NCBI GenBank assembly: GCA_035513295.1
Contig: DATKCH010000011.1
Coordinates: 31,029-95,028, forward strand
Length of the DNA stretch: 64,000 bases
DNA from: DATHRK01 sp035513295
GTDB lineage: Bacteria > Gemmatimonadota > Gemmatimonadetes > Longimicrobiales > RSA9
Reading direction: 5' to 3'
Both the position numbers and the translations under genes were made by a program. This document shows, in pieces, positions 41,741 through 51,207 of this stretch (positions are counted from its first letter, which is position 1; each line of letters begins with the position of its first letter). The notes below the pieces were generated by a model, which was not told the origin of the DNA, did not search any database, and worked only from the letters and a program-made list of their open reading frames with translations.

Positions 41741-43636
41741 ATGGCCGTGCCATCCAACCCGCCAACCAGGACCCGACCAGGCAGCCCCATTCGCGCCGCC
41801 GCGCAGCGCGGACCCGCGACTGCCTCCTCCCGGCGCGACCCCGCGGGTCGGATCGCCGTCTTCCTGCTCGCGACGGCGCTCGCGGCCCCGGCGGGCGCGG
41901 CGGGCGCCCAGGCCGGCGGCACGCCGGACGCCGCGGCGGGCCGTGCCGCCGACTCGCTGGCGGCGCTGGCGGCGTTTCGCTCCAACATCGACGCCATCCA
42001 GAAGCGGGACCGGGCCCGCTACCTGGAGCACTACCTGCGCTCACCGCTCCTCGCGCGGGCGGGCGTGGGCGGCGTCGAGTTCGGCTACGAGTCGTTCGTC
42101 GAAGGCGTCGACGACGCCTGGCCGGACACTCTCGTCGCGACGCACTTCTCGCTGACGCCCCTGGCCGACGGCGTCGCGTACGGGACCTACCGCTACCGGT
42201 TCGTCCAGGGCGACGCGGACGTGCGCGGGCTGAGCGAACGGATGCTCTTGCGCACGCCCGACGGCTGGCGCGTCGCCGTGACCACCGCCTTCCCCGCCGA
42301 CGCCTCCACGCCGCCCCCGCCCTTCGCGCTGGCCGGGGCCACCGTGGTGGACGGCACCGGCGCCGCTCCGATCCCGGACGCCGTCGTCGTGATGCGGGAC
42401 GGCCGCATCGAGTGCGTGGGCCCGCGGGACGAGTGCCGGCCCGCGAACGACGTCGACGTGGTCGATGCCTCCGGCACGTGGATCATCCCCGGCCTGGTCG
42501 ACGCCCACGTGCACTACAGCCAGACCGGCTGGGCCGACGGCAGGCCCGACGCGCTGGACGTACGCGCGACGCATCCGTACCGCGAGACGATCCGCGACCT
42601 GGAGGCGCACCCGGAGCGCTTCTGGCGCGCCCACCTGTGCGCGGGCGTCACCGCCACCTTCGACGTGGGGGGCTTCCCGTGGACCTGGCGCCTGCGGGAG
42701 CGCGCGGCGGCCTCGACGCGGGCACCCCACCTGGCCGTCGCCGGACCTCTCCTGTCGACGCGCGACCACTGGCTCAACCTGCCGGCGGAGCGGCAGTTCC
42801 TCCACATGGCGGACGAGGAGGCCACGCGCGAGGGCGCGCGGTATCTCGCGGCGAGCGGCACGGACGCGATCAAGGTGTGGTTCCTGGCGGACAGCGCGGA
42901 GGCCGAGGCCGAGGGCTACCTGGACGCCCTGATGGCCGCCGGGGAGGAAGCGCGGACCGCGGACATCCCGCTGATCGTCCACGCCACAGGGCTCTGGCAG
43001 GCCAAGCAGGCGCTGCGGGCCGGCGCGCGGCTGCTCGTGCACGGCGTCTTCGAGGGCGAGGTCGACGACGAGTTCCTCGATCTCATGCGGTCCTCCGGGA
43101 CCGTGATGACGCCGACGCTGGCGGTCCGGGAGGGGTACGTCGAGCTCGCCGACCGCCGCTTCCGCGCCGACGAGCAGCCGCTGGCCTGCGTCGATCCGAT
43201 CACGCGCGCGAAGGCGGAGGCGACGGACACGCTGCCCGGGGAGCCGGTGGCGGGCGCCCGGGCCCGGGTGGAGGCGGCGGGCCGGCTCGCCGCGTCCAAC
43301 GTCCGCCGGATCCACGAGGCGGACCTCCCGCTGGCCGTCGGGACCGACGCCGGCAACCCGCTGACGCTGCACGGCGCGTCCATCTACGCGGAGCTCGAGG
43401 CGATGCAGGCGGCGGGGCTTTCTCCCATGGACGTGATCGTGGCTGCGACTCTCCACGGCGCCCGCGCGATGTTCCGGGAGGACATCGGGTCCGTGCAGCC
43501 TGGGAAGGTGGCCGACCTGGTCGTGCTCGGAGCCGATCCAACGGCCGACATCGCCAACGTGCGGGAGGTGCGGCTGGTCGTGCGCGGCGGCGAGATCCGC
43601 ACCCGCGAGGAGCTGCAGTTTCCTGACGGTCCTTGA
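41741..43636 (+). CDS. Exported amidohydrolase with N-terminal NTF2-like domain
   Basis: A 631-residue protein from ATG 41741. A signal peptide (IAVFLLATALAAPAGAAGAQ) precedes an NTF2/SnoaL-like domain (about 65-185). The amidohydrolase domain follows: GLVDAHVHYS has the HxH metal ligands, TDAIKVWFLAD the bridging lysine, PLIVHATG and RLLVHGVF the histidines, and AVGTDAGNP the terminal Asp. All metal ligands are present. Such exported amidohydrolases act on peptides or amides; the substrate is unknown. The frame stays open upstream but is out of line with the HDAC gene. Confidence 0.88.
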   Translation: MAVPSNPPTRTRPGSPIRAAAQRGPATASSRRDPAGRIAVFLLATALAAPAGAAGAQAGGTPDAAAGRAADSLAALAAFRSNIDAIQKRDRARYLEHYLRSPLLARAGVGGVEFGYESFVEGVDDAWPDTLVATHFSLTPLADGVAYGTYRYRFVQGDADVRGLSERMLLRTPDGWRVAVTTAFPADASTPPPPFALAGATVVDGTGAAPIPDAVVVMRDGRIECVGPRDECRPANDVDVVDASGTWIIPGLVDAHVHYSQTGWADGRPDALDVRATHPYRETIRDLEAHPERFWRAHLCAGVTATFDVGGFPWTWRLRERAAASTRAPHLAVAGPLLSTRDHWLNLPAERQFLHMADEEATREGARYLAASGTDAIKVWFLADSAEAEAEGYLDALMAAGEEARTADIPLIVHATGLWQAKQALRAGARLLVHGVFEGEVDDEFLDLMRSSGTVMTPTLAVREGYVELADRRFRADEQPLACVDPITRAKAEATDTLPGEPVAGARARVEAAGRLAASNVRRIHEADLPLAVGTDAGNPLTLHGASIYAELEAMQAAGLSPMDVIVAATLHGARAMFREDIGSVQPGKVADLVVLGADPTADIANVREVRLVVRGGEIRTREELQFPDGP

Positions 43637-43670
43637 CTCGGCCGGCGCCCGCGTGCATCATGCTGGTGTC

Positions 43671-44069
43671 ATGCTCAAAAAACAGCACAACCCCCTGGCC
43701 GGACTCAGCCGCCGCGAGCGGCAGATCATGGAAGTGCTGTACCGGCGGGGACGGGCCAGCGTCGCCGAGGTCCGCGCCGGCATCCCGGACCCGCCCAGCT
43801 ACTCGGCCGTCCGCGCGCTGCTGCGCGTGTTGGAGGAGAAGGGGCACGCCCGCCACGAAGAAGAGGGTCCGCGGTACGTCTACCTTCCGAGCGTGCCGCG
43901 CGCCGAGGCGCGCAATTCGGCGCTCCGGCACATGGTGCGGACGTTTTTCGACGGATCCCCTGCGCAGGCGGTCGCGGCGCTGCTGGGTGATGCGGAATCC
44001 GAACTCACGTCGGGAGACTTGGCCCACCTTTCGGCGCTGATCGAGAGCGCCAGGAAAGAAGGCCGGTGA
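43671..44069 (+). CDS. BlaI/MecI/CopY family transcriptional repressor
   Basis: A 132-residue repressor from ATG 43671. The winged helix (about 5-75) has LSRRERQIMEVLYRRGRASV, then SYSAVRALLRVLEEKGHA, and the wing YVYLPSVPR, the BlaI pattern. The C-terminal dimerisation region (about 85-130) has the family's FFDGSPAQAVAALL. Family members bind palindromes and are removed by BlaR1 protease or by ligand. No BlaR1/M56 peptidase gene follows, unlike in bla operons. Two matching palindromes lie at 44097 and 44224 between this gene and the next and are candidate sites. An upstream in-frame GTG at 43653 is less likely. Confidence 0.9.
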   Translation: MLKKQHNPLAGLSRRERQIMEVLYRRGRASVAEVRAGIPDPPSYSAVRALLRVLEEKGHARHEEEGPRYVYLPSVPRAEARNSALRHMVRTFFDGSPAQAVAALLGDAESELTSGDLAHLSALIESARKEGR

Positions 44070-44096
44070 TCGCCCCGTGTTTTTTTTTGGATGACG

Positions 44097-44115
44097 ATGC
44101 TGTGTTTTTAGCATA
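44097..44115. promoter_or_regulatory. Candidate repressor palindrome 1
   Basis: ATGC, then 10 bases (tgtgttttta), then GCAT, extended on the right to GCATA. It is preceded by a run of T (44081-44088). The same layout recurs at 44224, so both are probably sites of one regulator, plausibly the BlaI-type protein encoded just upstream. Confidence 0.5.
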
Positions 44116-44223
44116 GCCAGGCGGGCTCCGACGCTGAAACCGGCATCGGCTCCCCCCGTAGTGGGGATCCTGATGTGCCGGCCCGGGGGGGAGAGCCCAG
44201 AAGCGCGCTTTTTTTTGCCACGG

Positions 44224-44243
44224 TATGCAGTTTTTTTAGCATA
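44224..44243. promoter_or_regulatory. Candidate repressor palindrome 2, overlapping the RBS
   Basis: TATGC, 10 bases (agttttttta), GCATA: a perfect 5-bp inverted repeat with the same spacing as the 44097 site, also preceded by a T run (44210-44216). The right half abuts AGGAGG, the ribosome-binding site of the DUF5916 gene at 44253, so a bound protein would block expression of that gene. Confidence 0.55.
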
Positions 44244-44252
44244 GGAGGGATC

Positions 44253-46949
44253 ATGAGGCGGCTGGCAGACGGCACGGCGACCGGGGTGGCTGCGGCGATT
44301 CTGTCCTTCGCGGGGGCCGGCGGGCAGGTGGAGGCGGACGGGACTTCGGGGGCCGGCGGCTCGCAGTCCGGTGCGCGGACCCTGCAGATCGGATCGGGAA
44401 CTCCCGACATCGTCGTCGACGGAGTTCTCGACGAGGCCGCGTGGGCGGATGCGCCCGCGGCCTCGGGCTTCGTGCAGAACCAGCCGCGGCCTGGTGAGCC
44501 CGCGTCCCAGCGCACCGAGGCGCGCGTCCTCTTCGACGGTGAGGCGCTCTACGTGGGCGTGAGACTCTTCGACGACGATCCGGGCGCGATAGCGTCGCAG
44601 CTCACGCGCCGCGATCAGACATCCGGGTACTCGGACTGGGCGGGCGTGATCATCGACAGCTACTTCGACCGCCGCACCGCGTTCGCGTTCTACGTGAACC
44701 CCAAAGGCGTGCGCCGCGATCTCTACATCTTCAACGACAGCGACGATGACGAGGGGTGGGATCCCGTGTGGGAGGCGGCCGCCATGGTGGATGGCGAGGG
44801 CTGGAGCGCGGAGATGCGGATTCCGCTTTCGCAGCTGCGGTTCAGCGCCACGGCGGAGGGCCAGGAAGTCAGGTGGGGCATCAACTTCTATCGCGAGATC
44901 GCCCGTGAGGACGAGGAGAGCTACTGGTCGCCGGTGTTGCCGGAGGAGGACGGATTCGTTTCCCGGGCAGGCACACTGGAGGGGCTGCCACGGCTCGACC
45001 CGCCGCGGCGATTGGAAATCGAACCCTACACGTCGGCCAGCCTCACGCGCGCGCCCGGCAACGGCGCGAACCCGTTCTACGAACGCAATGACGCCGGCGC
45101 CAGCATCGGCGCCGACGTGAACTGGGGCGTGACCCCCGACCTCACGCTCTCGGCCACGATCAACCCGGACTTCGGGCAGGTCGAAGTGGATCCGGCTGTC
45201 GTGAACCTGAGCGCCTTCGAAACCTTCTTCCCCGAGAAACGCCCGTTCTTCCTGGAGGGCGTCGACATCTTCAACAGCTTCGGCAGTACGCGCACCTACA
45301 ACAACTTCGGTGGACAGGACGTGTTCTTTTCGCGCCGGATCGGCCGGGAGCCCCAGCGCGGAGTCCCCGATGCCTCGTTCGCGGACGTGCCCGCCCAGAC
45401 CACGATTGCCACGGCCGCGAAGCTGAGCGGGAAGACCAGCGGAGGGTGGTCGATCGGGGTGCTGGACGCCGTGACGCTGGAGGAGACCGCGTCGTTCGTG
45501 GACGAGGACGGCGCCTTCGGCGAAACGCCCGTCGAACCGACGACCAACTATTTCGTCGGACGCGTGCGCAAGGACGTGCGAGCCGGTAACACGGTGGTGG
45601 GCGGGATCGTCACCGCCACCAACCGCGCCATGGACGGGGATCTGTTCGGCCCGCTGATGCACAGCGACGCCTACTTCGGAGGCCTCGACTTCGAGCACGC
45701 CTGGAACGACCGGGAATGGACGCTGAGCGGGTACGTGGGCGGTAGCTACGTGCGCGGAAGCGAGGAGGCGCTGCTGCGCACGCAGACCGCGAGCGCGCGG
45801 TATTACCAGCGTCCCGACGCAGACCACGTGGAGCTGGACTCGACGCGCACGTCGCTGTCCGGCTACGTCGGCGCGTTTTCCCTGGCCAAGACCGGCGGAG
45901 AGCACTGGCTCGCCTCGGCGACCTTGCGCGAGGCGAGCCCGGGGCTCGAGCTGAACGACCTGGGCTTCATGAGCCAGACCGACCAGCGCGCGATTTCCAC
46001 GCTCGTGCTCTATCGCGAGAACGACCCCGGGCGGCTGTTCCGGGAATGGGACATCGGTCTGTTCCAGAACTGGGCCTGGACTACCGGCAACGAGAAACGC
46101 TTCGAGGGCTATGGGTTCTTCGCGGAGGGCACGCTGAACAGCTTCTGGTACGTCGAGCTGGACGGCAGCTACAGCGGCGCGAGCTACAGCCCGTTCCTGA
46201 CGCGGGGCGGACCGCTGATGGAGGTGGTCCCGCAGTGGAACCTGGAGCTGGAATTCGAGACCGACCGGCGCAAGCCCATTTCGTTCCACGCCGGCGCGTT
46301 CTACCGCGAGGACGAGGCGGACGAATACGACAAGGTCCTCTTCGGAGGCGTCCTCGCGCGGCCCGGCCCGAACGTCCAGATCCGGTTCGACCCGTCCCTC
46401 GTCTTCGAGCGCGACGCGGACCAGTTCGTCACCGCGCGCGTCGATCCGCTCGCCGCGTCCACGTTCGGCACGCGCTACGTGTTCGCCGACGTCGAGGGCA
46501 CCCGCCTGACCCTGAACACGCGCGTGGACTGGACGTTCGCGCCGGACCTGAGCCTGCAGCTGTTCGTACAGCCGCTCATCAGCGCCAACGAGTTCTCCAA
46601 TTACAAGGAGTTCCGCGAGCCGCGCACGTTCGACTTCGATGTGTACGGCGAGGACCGGGGCACGCTCACCCGCTCCGACGGGATGCTGACCGTGGATCCG
46701 GACGGTGATGGACCGGCCGAGTCATTCAGCTTCGGCGAGCGAACTTTCAACTTCCGGTCCATCCGGGCGAACGCGGTGCTGAGGTGGGAGTACCGTCCCG
46801 GCTCCGAGCTCTTCATCGTCTGGCAGCACCTGCGGAGCGATTCGGGGCCCGAAGCCGACTTCGACCTGAACCGCGACTTCGACTCGCTGTTCGAGGCCGA
46901 GGGGACGAACGTGGTCGTGATCAAAGGGACCTACTGGCTCGGGCTCTAG
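44253..46949 (+). CDS. DUF5916 exported protein with carbohydrate-binding-like N-terminal domain
   Basis: An 898-residue exported protein. After the signal, residues about 45-230 form a CBM9-like domain (DGVLDEAAWADAP, EARVLFDGEALYVGVRLFDD, then MRIPLSQLRFS), and the rest is DUF5916. NPDFGQVEVDPAVVNLSAFE and FFPEKRPFFLEG are the family hallmarks. The C-terminal part has many beta strands ending in KGTYWLGL, suggesting an outer-membrane barrel. Function unknown; the family is abundant in Bacteroidota and Gemmatimonadota. AGGAGG overlaps the candidate operator just upstream. Confidence 0.9.
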   Translation: MRRLADGTATGVAAAILSFAGAGGQVEADGTSGAGGSQSGARTLQIGSGTPDIVVDGVLDEAAWADAPAASGFVQNQPRPGEPASQRTEARVLFDGEALYVGVRLFDDDPGAIASQLTRRDQTSGYSDWAGVIIDSYFDRRTAFAFYVNPKGVRRDLYIFNDSDDDEGWDPVWEAAAMVDGEGWSAEMRIPLSQLRFSATAEGQEVRWGINFYREIAREDEESYWSPVLPEEDGFVSRAGTLEGLPRLDPPRRLEIEPYTSASLTRAPGNGANPFYERNDAGASIGADVNWGVTPDLTLSATINPDFGQVEVDPAVVNLSAFETFFPEKRPFFLEGVDIFNSFGSTRTYNNFGGQDVFFSRRIGREPQRGVPDASFADVPAQTTIATAAKLSGKTSGGWSIGVLDAVTLEETASFVDEDGAFGETPVEPTTNYFVGRVRKDVRAGNTVVGGIVTATNRAMDGDLFGPLMHSDAYFGGLDFEHAWNDREWTLSGYVGGSYVRGSEEALLRTQTASARYYQRPDADHVELDSTRTSLSGYVGAFSLAKTGGEHWLASATLREASPGLELNDLGFMSQTDQRAISTLVLYRENDPGRLFREWDIGLFQNWAWTTGNEKRFEGYGFFAEGTLNSFWYVELDGSYSGASYSPFLTRGGPLMEVVPQWNLELEFETDRRKPISFHAGAFYREDEADEYDKVLFGGVLARPGPNVQIRFDPSLVFERDADQFVTARVDPLAASTFGTRYVFADVEGTRLTLNTRVDWTFAPDLSLQLFVQPLISANEFSNYKEFREPRTFDFDVYGEDRGTLTRSDGMLTVDPDGDGPAESFSFGERTFNFRSIRANAVLRWEYRPGSELFIVWQHLRSDSGPEADFDLNRDFDSLFEAEGTNVVVIKGTYWLGL

Positions 46950-47003
46950 CCGTCACGATCAGCGTTTGCGCGGCCCCGCACTTTCGGCGCATATTCGGGT
47001 GCC

Positions 47004-47798
47004 ATGCGCGCACCCCGCCCCATCACCCTGACTCCCGCCGGCCTGGTCGCCACCACGGCGGTGTTCCTCGTAGCGGCGGCATGCGTGCGGCTCGGCTTCT
47101 GGCAGCTGGACCGCCTCGAGCAGCGGCGGGATGCCAACGCCGGGCTGCAGGAGAGGTTGGCGCGGGAACCCGTCGTGCTGTCGGAGTCTCCCGTCGACAC
47201 CTCCGGCCTGGTGATGCGCGCGGCCGAGGTGAGCGGGACATGGGACCACGAGCGGTCGGTGGCGCTGGCCGGAAGGGGCCGCCAGGGAGTCCCCGGCGTG
47301 CACGTCCTGACGCCGCTGCGAACCGCGGAGGGACGCGCGGTTCTCGTCGACCGTGGCTTCGTGCCGAGCCCGGATGCCGCGACCGTGGCGTCGGCGGCCG
47401 CCCGCGTCACCGGCCCGGCCACGGTGGTGGGACGGTTTAGGGCGTTCTCGCCCGATCTGGCGGCCGAGGGTTCCTTGCGGACGCCGCCCGAAGGCCAGGA
47501 CGCGCTCCCCGTCTGGTTCGCGCGCTCGCCCGATGGCATCGGCGCGCACCTCCCCTATCGCGTCGGGCCCCTGTACCTGGTCGCCGAGAGGAGCACGGCG
47601 GCCGCGCCGTACCCAGCTCCCTCCCCGCCGCCGGAGCTGGACGACGGCCCCCACCTGGGCTACGCGCTGCAGTGGTTCAGCTTCGCGGTGATCGCCGTGG
47701 TGGGCTGGGGCGCGCTGGTCCTGCGCGGAACCCGGTCGGCCGCACGCGCGCGAGCGGGTCCTTCGGACGGTGCGCGCGCGCAGGGGTTCCGTCCATGA
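47004..47798 (+). CDS. SURF1 family protein
   Basis: A 264-residue inner-membrane protein. The N-terminal helix VATTAVFLVAAACVRLGFWQLDRLEQR has the SURF1 GFWQLxRxxxK/R signature. The periplasmic domain includes VLTPLRTAEGRAVLVDRGFV, and the second helix YALQWFSFAVIAVVGW carries the family's YALQWF motif. SURF1 helps insert heme a into cytochrome c oxidase. The oxidase genes are not in the window. Its stop overlaps the M20 peptidase ATG (ATGA). Confidence 0.93.
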   Translation: MRAPRPITLTPAGLVATTAVFLVAAACVRLGFWQLDRLEQRRDANAGLQERLAREPVVLSESPVDTSGLVMRAAEVSGTWDHERSVALAGRGRQGVPGVHVLTPLRTAEGRAVLVDRGFVPSPDAATVASAAARVTGPATVVGRFRAFSPDLAAEGSLRTPPEGQDALPVWFARSPDGIGAHLPYRVGPLYLVAERSTAAAPYPAPSPPPELDDGPHLGYALQWFSFAVIAVVGWGALVLRGTRSAARARAGPSDGARAQGFRP

Positions 47799-49000
47799 GC
47801 GCGGCGAGGGGCGCCCCCGCGGCCGGGGACGCGGGGCCGCGCGCCGCGAGCGAGCTGCGCGCGTGGCTCGCGGCGCACGCGGACGAGATGGTATCGCTTC
47901 TCGTGTATCTCGCGGGCCTCGAATCGCCCTCGACCGACCCGGCGTCGCAGGGGCCGGTCCTGGACGCGATCGCGTCGGCTCTCGCGCCCGCGGGGTTCGG
48001 CGCGCGGCGACGCTCAGGCGTGTCCTCCGGCGGCGTGCTGCTCGCGACCGACGGCGCGCGCCGCGGCGGGGCGCCCTACCAGCTGCTCCTGGGGCACTCC
48101 GACACGGTGTGGGACCACGGCACGCTCCGGTCGATGCCGGTGCGCGTGGAGGGGGACATCGTCCGGGGGCCGGGCACATTCGACATGAAGGCCGGGCTGG
48201 TCATCGCCATCTTCGCGATCCGCGCGCTGCGGGAGCTCGGCGTGGCGACCCCGGTGCGGCCCGCGCTGCTGGTCACCAGCGACGAGGAGGTCGGCAGCGC
48301 CGAGTCGGTCCGGTGGATCCGGCGCCTCGCCCGCGGCGCCGACCGTGTGCTCGTGCTCGAGCCCGCGGCCGGCCCCGACGGCCTCGTCAAGACCGCGCGC
48401 AAGGGAGTGGCCGACTTCCAGCTCGTGGTCCACGGGCGGGCGGCTCACGCCGGTCTGGAACCCGACGCGGGCGCGAGCGCGATCCACGAGATGGCCATGG
48501 TCATCGGAAGGGTGCTCGCCACGCGCGAGGGCCTCCCGGGGGTGACCCTCAACGTCGGCCTGATCGAGGGAGGAGAGCGGCCGAACGTGATCGCGCCCGA
48601 GTGCCGCGCGGCGCTCGACGTGCGGTTCGAGCGGCTCGCCGACGGCGAGGTCGTGGAGCGCCGCCTCCGCTCGCTCGAGACGCGGGCGCGCGGGACGCGC
48701 CTGGAGGTCCTGGGCGGCATCGACCGCCCGCCCCTCGAGCGGACCCCTCGAAACGTGAAGCTCTGGGAACTGCTCCGGCGCCGCGCCGAGGAGATCGGCA
48801 TCTGCGTGGAGGAGGCGCCCATCGTGGGGGGCGCCTCCGACGGCAACCTGACCAGCCCGCTCGCGCCCACGATCGACGGGCTCGGCGCGGTGGGCGCGGG
48901 CGCTCACGCGGAGCACGAACACGTGCTCGCCGACTCGCTCCCGAAACGTGCCGCTCTTCTCGCGTGGCTGATCGCCGCGCCCCCGATCCGCGATGACTAG
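47795..49000 (+). CDS. M20 family metallopeptidase (carboxypeptidase G2-like)
   Basis: A 401-residue di-zinc peptidase. Metal ligands and catalytic residues are in order: LLGHSDTVWD (His and the following Asp), GTFDMKAGL (bridging Asp), VTSDEEVGS (catalytic Glu pair) and the late AGAHAEHEHV (final His). The dimerisation lid (about 180-290) contains VVHGRAAHAG. Close to glutamate carboxypeptidases of the CPG2 group, cytoplasmic by sequence. ATG 47795 overlaps the SURF1 stop, and its own stop overlaps the radical SAM ATG. Confidence 0.92.
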   Translation: MSAARGAPAAGDAGPRAASELRAWLAAHADEMVSLLVYLAGLESPSTDPASQGPVLDAIASALAPAGFGARRRSGVSSGGVLLATDGARRGGAPYQLLLGHSDTVWDHGTLRSMPVRVEGDIVRGPGTFDMKAGLVIAIFAIRALRELGVATPVRPALLVTSDEEVGSAESVRWIRRLARGADRVLVLEPAAGPDGLVKTARKGVADFQLVVHGRAAHAGLEPDAGASAIHEMAMVIGRVLATREGLPGVTLNVGLIEGGERPNVIAPECRAALDVRFERLADGEVVERRLRSLETRARGTRLEVLGGIDRPPLERTPRNVKLWELLRRRAEEIGICVEEAPIVGGASDGNLTSPLAPTIDGLGAVGAGAHAEHEHVLADSLPKRAALLAWLIAAPPIRDD

Positions 49001-50114
49001 CCGGCGCCGCTCTGGCGGGGGCGGTCCCGCGCCGCTCACGGGCGCGGGCAGGCAGCGCGGCCGCGACCTGCCTGTGGTCGCGGGCCGGGGCACCAACCAC
49101 AGCCCCCCGAACCGCTTCGAAAGTCTCGCCTTCGAGGTCGATCCGGAGTCGGTCGACCCGGACGCGCCGGGGCCGCGCACGCAGCTCATCGACGACGCGT
49201 CCCGCAGCATCGTGGCCACCAACGACAGTCCCGATGTCGGCTTCGACGCGAGCGTCAACCCGTACAGGGGTTGCGAGCACGGGTGCGTCTACTGTTACGC
49301 CCGCCCTTCCCACGAGTACCTCGGGTATTCCGCGGGCCTCGACTTCGAAACCAAGATCCTGGTCAAGAGAGACGCGCCCGAGCTCCTGCGGAAGGCGCTG
49401 TCCGCGCCCGGCTGGAAGCCGCGCACGGTCGCGATGAGCGGCGTCACCGACCCCTACCAGCCCGCCGAAGGCGCCCTCCGGCTCACGCGCGGTTGCCTCG
49501 AAGTGCTGCGGGACTTCCGGAACCCCGTCGGCGTGATCACGAAGAATCGGCTGGTGACACGCGACGCCGACCTGCTGGGCGAGCTCGCCGAGCACGGCGC
49601 CGCCGCTGTCTTCCTGTCGGTCACGTCGCTCGATCGGTCCCTGCAGCGGGTGATGGAGCCGCGCACGTCGACCCCTGCCGGCCGGCTGGACGCGATCCGG
49701 CGTCTCACGGCGGCGGGGATCCCGGCGGGGGTGATGGTGGCGCCCGTCATCCCGGGCCTGACCGACCACGAGGTTCCCGCCATCGTCGAGGCCGCCGCGC
49801 AGGCGGGCGCGGTAGCGGCGGGCTGGGTCATGCTGCGGCTGCCGCACGGCGTCAAGGAGTTGTTCGAGGACTGGCTCGGGGCGCACTTTCCCGACCGGCG
49901 CGAGCGCGTCCTGAACCGCATCCGCGAGGTGCGCGGCGGCGAGTTGAGCGACTCGACGTTCGGCCGGCGTCAGCGCGGATCCGGGGAGTACGCCCGGCAG
50001 ATCGAGGCCCTGTTCAAGGCCGCCGTGCGCAAGGCCGGGCTGCCCGGGATGCCGAAGCTATCGACGAGCGCGTTCCGAGTGCCGGGGAAGCCGCTTCAGC
50101 TGGGATTGTTCTAA
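48993..50114 (+). CDS. PA0069-type radical SAM protein
   Basis: A 373-residue radical SAM protein. The cluster motif is NPYRGCEHGCVYCYARPSH (CxxxCxxC), binding the [4Fe-4S] that cleaves SAM. It is followed by FETKILVKRDAPELLR and VGVITKNRLVTRD, typical of the PA0069/SplB-like subgroup. The reaction is unknown; the group is related to spore-photoproduct-lyase-like proteins. ATG 48993 overlaps the M20 stop by 8 bases. GTG of the MscS gene begins one base after the stop. Confidence 0.93.
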   Translation: MTSRRRSGGGGPAPLTGAGRQRGRDLPVVAGRGTNHSPPNRFESLAFEVDPESVDPDAPGPRTQLIDDASRSIVATNDSPDVGFDASVNPYRGCEHGCVYCYARPSHEYLGYSAGLDFETKILVKRDAPELLRKALSAPGWKPRTVAMSGVTDPYQPAEGALRLTRGCLEVLRDFRNPVGVITKNRLVTRDADLLGELAEHGAAAVFLSVTSLDRSLQRVMEPRTSTPAGRLDAIRRLTAAGIPAGVMVAPVIPGLTDHEVPAIVEAAAQAGAVAAGWVMLRLPHGVKELFEDWLGAHFPDRRERVLNRIREVRGGELSDSTFGRRQRGSGEYARQIEALFKAAVRKAGLPGMPKLSTSAFRVPGKPLQLGLF

Positions 50115-50115
50115 C

Positions 50116-51090
50116 GTGGACCAGGTTATCGAGCGCTGGCGCGACGGAGAGGTGTTCGGCGCCCTCCAGGCCGCCCTCGACATCGAGCTGTTCACGATCG
50201 CGGGGACCGTCGTGACGGTCGCGACGGTGCTCATCGTGCTGATGGTACTGGCCGTCACGATGGTGCTGTCGCGGGTCGTCCAGGGCGGCATCCAGCGCGG
50301 GTTCGAGCGCCGCGGCGTGTCGGATCTGGGCACCGTCGCCACGGCCTCCCGGCTCGCGCACTACGCCATCATCGCGCTGGGGTTCGCGATCGCGCTGGAC
50401 ACGGTCGGGCTCAACCTCGCCGCGCTGTTCGCCGCCGGCGCGCTGTTCGCCGTAGCGCTCGGCTTCGCGATGCAGAACATCGCCGAGAACTTCGTGTCGG
50501 GGGTGATCCTCCTGGTCGAGCGCGCGATCAAGCCGGGGGACATCCTGGAGGTGGAGGGCCGGATCGTGCGCGTCGTGCAGCTGGGGATCCGCTCGACGGT
50601 CGCGCGCACCCGCGACGAGGAGGACCTGATCATTCCCAACTCGACCCTGGTATCATCGACCGTCACCAACTTCACGCTGCGCGACACGACCTTCCGCGTG
50701 CGCGCCGATGTCGGGGTGATCTACGGCTCGGACATGGCGCTCGTGCGGAGCACGCTGGAGCGAGCCGCCGGGGCTCTCGCCTGGCGCGACCCGCAGCGCG
50801 ACCAGGTCGTCCTTCTCACCGGGTTTGGCGACAGCTCGGTGAACTGGAACGTATCGGTCTGGATCGACGACCCGTGGCGCGCGATGGACCGGCGTTCGAA
50901 CCTGCACGAGGCGCTGTGGACGGCCCTGCAGGAGGCCGGCGTGGTGATCGCGTTCCCGCAGCTCGACCTGCACCTGGACGATGCGGTCGTGGAAGCGCTG
51001 CGCGGGCCGGGCCGGGCGCGGCGAGGCGAGGACGGGCACGGCAGCGGCTCGCCCGCGGATCTGCCGGAAGGTGATCGAGGCCAGGGCTGA
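50116..51090 (+). CDS. MscS-family mechanosensitive channel
   Basis: A 324-residue channel. Three membrane helices: VATVLIVLMVLAVTMVLSRV, then HYAIIALGFAIALDTVG, and the pore helix LAALFAAGALFAVALGFAMQNIAENF with the Gly/Ala packing of MscS TM3. The beta domain follows (VEGRIVRVVQLGIRSTVART, IPNSTLVSSTVTNF). It would release solutes on hypo-osmotic shock. The last 25 residues are Gly/Arg-rich. GTG start at 50116, one base after the radical SAM stop. Confidence 0.92.
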   Translation: MDQVIERWRDGEVFGALQAALDIELFTIAGTVVTVATVLIVLMVLAVTMVLSRVVQGGIQRGFERRGVSDLGTVATASRLAHYAIIALGFAIALDTVGLNLAALFAAGALFAVALGFAMQNIAENFVSGVILLVERAIKPGDILEVEGRIVRVVQLGIRSTVARTRDEEDLIIPNSTLVSSTVTNFTLRDTTFRVRADVGVIYGSDMALVRSTLERAAGALAWRDPQRDQVVLLTGFGDSSVNWNVSVWIDDPWRAMDRRSNLHEALWTALQEAGVVIAFPQLDLHLDDAVVEALRGPGRARRGEDGHGSGSPADLPEGDRGQG

Positions 51091-51207
51091 CGCTCGGAGA
51101 TCTCGTGCATGAGACGTGGTCCGGCCTGAGGTTCGTCTATCGCCTGGCCGACCGGCCGCCGCCTTCGCCTTGACGCGCCCGCCCCCGGCGGCGACCCTGC
51201 GGCTCCC

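Noticed and set aside
43200..46289. A 1029-codon minus-strand frame opposite the amidohydrolase and DUF5916 genes
   Set aside because: It crosses two genes, a regulator and palindromes, has no recognisable domain and the typical Arg/Pro/Gly shadow composition.
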